Source of the DNA: Bradyrhizobium sp. B097
GTDB lineage: Bacteria; Pseudomonadota; Alphaproteobacteria; Rhizobiales; Xanthobacteraceae
Assembly (NCBI RefSeq): GCF_038957035.1
Contig: NZ_CP152412.1
Location: forward strand, 5,638,501 to 5,702,500
Length of the DNA: 64,000 bases
Direction: 5' to 3'
Shown here piece after piece: positions 62,788-64,000 of the stretch. The position numbers and the translations under genes were made by a program. The notes under the pieces are model-generated. The model had not been told where the DNA came from. It ran no database searches and saw only the letters and a program-made list of their open reading frames with translations. Each line of letters opens with the position of its first letter. The first letter of the stretch is position 1.

Positions 62788-64000
62788 TCATCCGATCGGC
62801 GGCCGCCGCGTATGCCAGTCGGTCACCGATTGGAATGCGGCGCCGGCGCGGACCAGCACGTCTTCGGACAGATGCGGGCCAACCAGCTGCATGCTGAGCG
62901 GCATCTGGTCCGACGCCATGCCCATCGGCAGCGTGATGGTCGGGCTGCCCGAGAAGTCGAACACCGCCGTGAAGCGCAGGATGTTCAGGAGGACGTTGGG
63001 GTCGGCACCGTATTCGCTCATCTTGGTGAGCGTCGGGATCGGCACCGGCATCGTCGGGATCAGCAAGAGATCGATATCCTCGAACATCGCGGAGAGGCTA
63101 CCGCTGAACTTCAGCCGCTCGTGATGGATCGCAGCGATATCGACGCCGCTCGTCGTCCTGCCCTGCTCGATCAGCTGGGCGAGGTCCGGTCCATATTCCG
63201 ACTTCCGCGACGGGTAGGTGTCCAGATGCGCCTCCGCCGTTTCCACCGAGCACATCGCAATCCACTGGCTGACGAGCTTCTGATAGGGCGGGAAATGCAC
63301 CTCGCGGATGTCGGCACCAAGATCGGCAAGCGCGCGCTCGGCCTGTACCAAAGCGGCGACGACCTGCCGATCGATCCCCTCCTGGGTGTACCTGCGATCG
63401 ACGCCGATCCTCAAGCCGCGGATGCCATCGCCTGCCCCGGCCAGATAGTTCGGCACCGGCGCGCGCAAGGCGGTCGGATCGTTGGCATCCGCGCCGGCGA
63501 TGACGCCGAGCATCGCCGCGGCGTCGGCCGCGCTGCGGCACATCGGTCCGATGTGATCGAGCGAGTCCGCCAACGGGAAGACGCCGTATCGGCTGACGCG
63601 GCCCCAGGTCGGCTTGATGCCGGTCAAGCCGCAAGTCGCCGACGGAAACCTGATCGAGCCGCCAGTGTCGCTGCCGATCGAGCCGTAGCAGAGCCCCGCC
63701 GAGGTCGCGACGCCCGATCCGGTCGACGACGAGCCGACCCAGTAGTTCACATTCCACGGATTGAGCGGGGCCTGAACGGCCGGATGGTGGCTGGTATAGG
63801 CGCCCTCCGTCATCTTGAGCTTGCCGAGCGTGACCGCACCGGCGAGCTCGAGCCGATCCACGATCGTGGCATTGAAGGACGGAACGAACTTGGCGTGGAT
63901 CGTCGTGCCGCCCGCGGTCGGCGCAAACGTTGTGTAGCAGAGGTCCTTCAGCCCGATCGGAACGCCATGCAGCGGGCCGCGCCTGATGCCCTTGGCGATC
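62788..64000 (-). CDS. amidase (amidase signature family), 5' end beyond the window
   Basis: This amidase signature enzyme runs off the right edge, so the start is missing. The visible part begins with RRGPLHGVPIGLKD, which holds the catalytic lysine. The cis-Ser/Ser region is YGSIGSDTGGSIRFP, followed by CGLTGIKPTWGRVSR. The C-terminus contains SPTITLPMG and VGPHLSEDVLVRAGAAFQ, typical of the family. It hydrolyses an amide; the substrate cannot be set. It converges with the serine hydrolase gene with a 26-base gap, and may belong to the same pathway. Confidence 0.92.
   Translation of the reverse strand, partial: IAKGIRRGPLHGVPIGLKDLCYTTFAPTAGGTTIHAKFVPSFNATIVDRLELAGAVTLGKLKMTEGAYTSHHPAVQAPLNPWNVNYWVGSSSTGSGVATSAGLCYGSIGSDTGGSIRFPSATCGLTGIKPTWGRVSRYGVFPLADSLDHIGPMCRSAADAAAMLGVIAGADANDPTALRAPVPNYLAGAGDGIRGLRIGVDRRYTQEGIDRQVVAALVQAERALADLGADIREVHFPPYQKLVSQWIAMCSVETAEAHLDTYPSRKSEYGPDLAQLIEQGRTTSGVDIAAIHHERLKFSGSLSAMFEDIDLLLIPTMPVPIPTLTKMSEYGADPNVLLNILRFTAVFDFSGSPTITLPMGMASDQMPLSMQLVGPHLSEDVLVRAGAAFQSVTDWHTRRPPIG

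Noticed and set aside
1..64000. CRISPR arrays, tRNA genes, transposases or integrase genes
   Set aside because: I looked for regular short repeats, tRNA-like cloverleaf ends and transposase or integrase motifs in the translated frames and found none.

Overview
The window looks like a chromosomal segment of a Bradyrhizobium-type alphaproteobacterium (order Rhizobiales). The evidence is the high GC content, Flp/Tad pilus genes with Caulobacter-like cpa architecture, copies of CtrA-type TTAA-N7-TTAAC sites, several Liv-type ABC and amine/amide catabolic genes, and intergenic repeats of types I recall as scattered through Bradyrhizobium genomes. The species assignment is from memory and was not searched. 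I saw no tRNA, rRNA, CRISPR array, insertion sequence or prophage.

Layout. (1) 1-2.4 kb: an acyltransferase-3 membrane enzyme and a convergent GT87/DUF2029 membrane protein. (2) 2.6-15.7 kb, all on the minus strand: a complete tad/cpa pilus locus. Reading in the direction of transcription it has two tandem Flp pilins, CpaA, CpaB, CpaE, CpaF, TadB, TadC, an embedded membrane methyltransferase, TadE, TadG and a second TadE. After a 413-base gap come the secretin CpaC, a small lipoprotein and a TadD-like TPR lipoprotein. Most junctions overlap by a few bases, so translation is probably coupled. (3) 15.7-18.0 kb: small lipoprotein, NYN-domain and secreted hypothetical genes. (4) 18.0-35.2 kb: a Lap-type surface adhesion module. 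It comprises TolC, a type I secretion ABC transporter with a degenerate C39 domain, an HlyD adaptor, a LapG-like periplasmic cysteine protease, and a convergent giant adhesin of about 3403 residues with fifteen repeats of about 163 residues. (5) 35.4-38.4 kb: small secreted proteins, including a duplicated DUF3617-like pair.

(6) 38.5-64 kb: a catabolic island for amines, amides and gamma-glutamyl compounds. It holds two SDRs, a class III aminotransferase and an aldehyde dehydrogenase (minus); a divergent Tm-1-like protein, a HAD phosphatase and a second aminotransferase (plus); then on the minus strand a copper amine oxidase with a coupled small protein, a complete Liv-type ABC transporter, a COG0523 GTPase coupled to a YtcJ-like amidohydrolase, and a cytoplasmic gamma-glutamyltransferase. 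An M15-like peptidase, a LuxR-type regulator, a serine hydrolase and a partial amidase follow.

The most notable observation is an 18-base dyad, ATCMACC-N4-GGTKGAT, found upstream of four transcription units of this island (43102, 56526, 58259, and a weaker copy at 61480 beside the LuxR gene). It suggests an undescribed regulon running from transport to amine oxidation. Other observations are the membrane methyltransferase inside the pilus operon, which could supply the pilin N-methylation activity that the short prepilin peptidase lacks; CtrA-like sites upstream of both pilin and adhesin-secretion genes; and a predicted LapG cleavage site in the adhesin.
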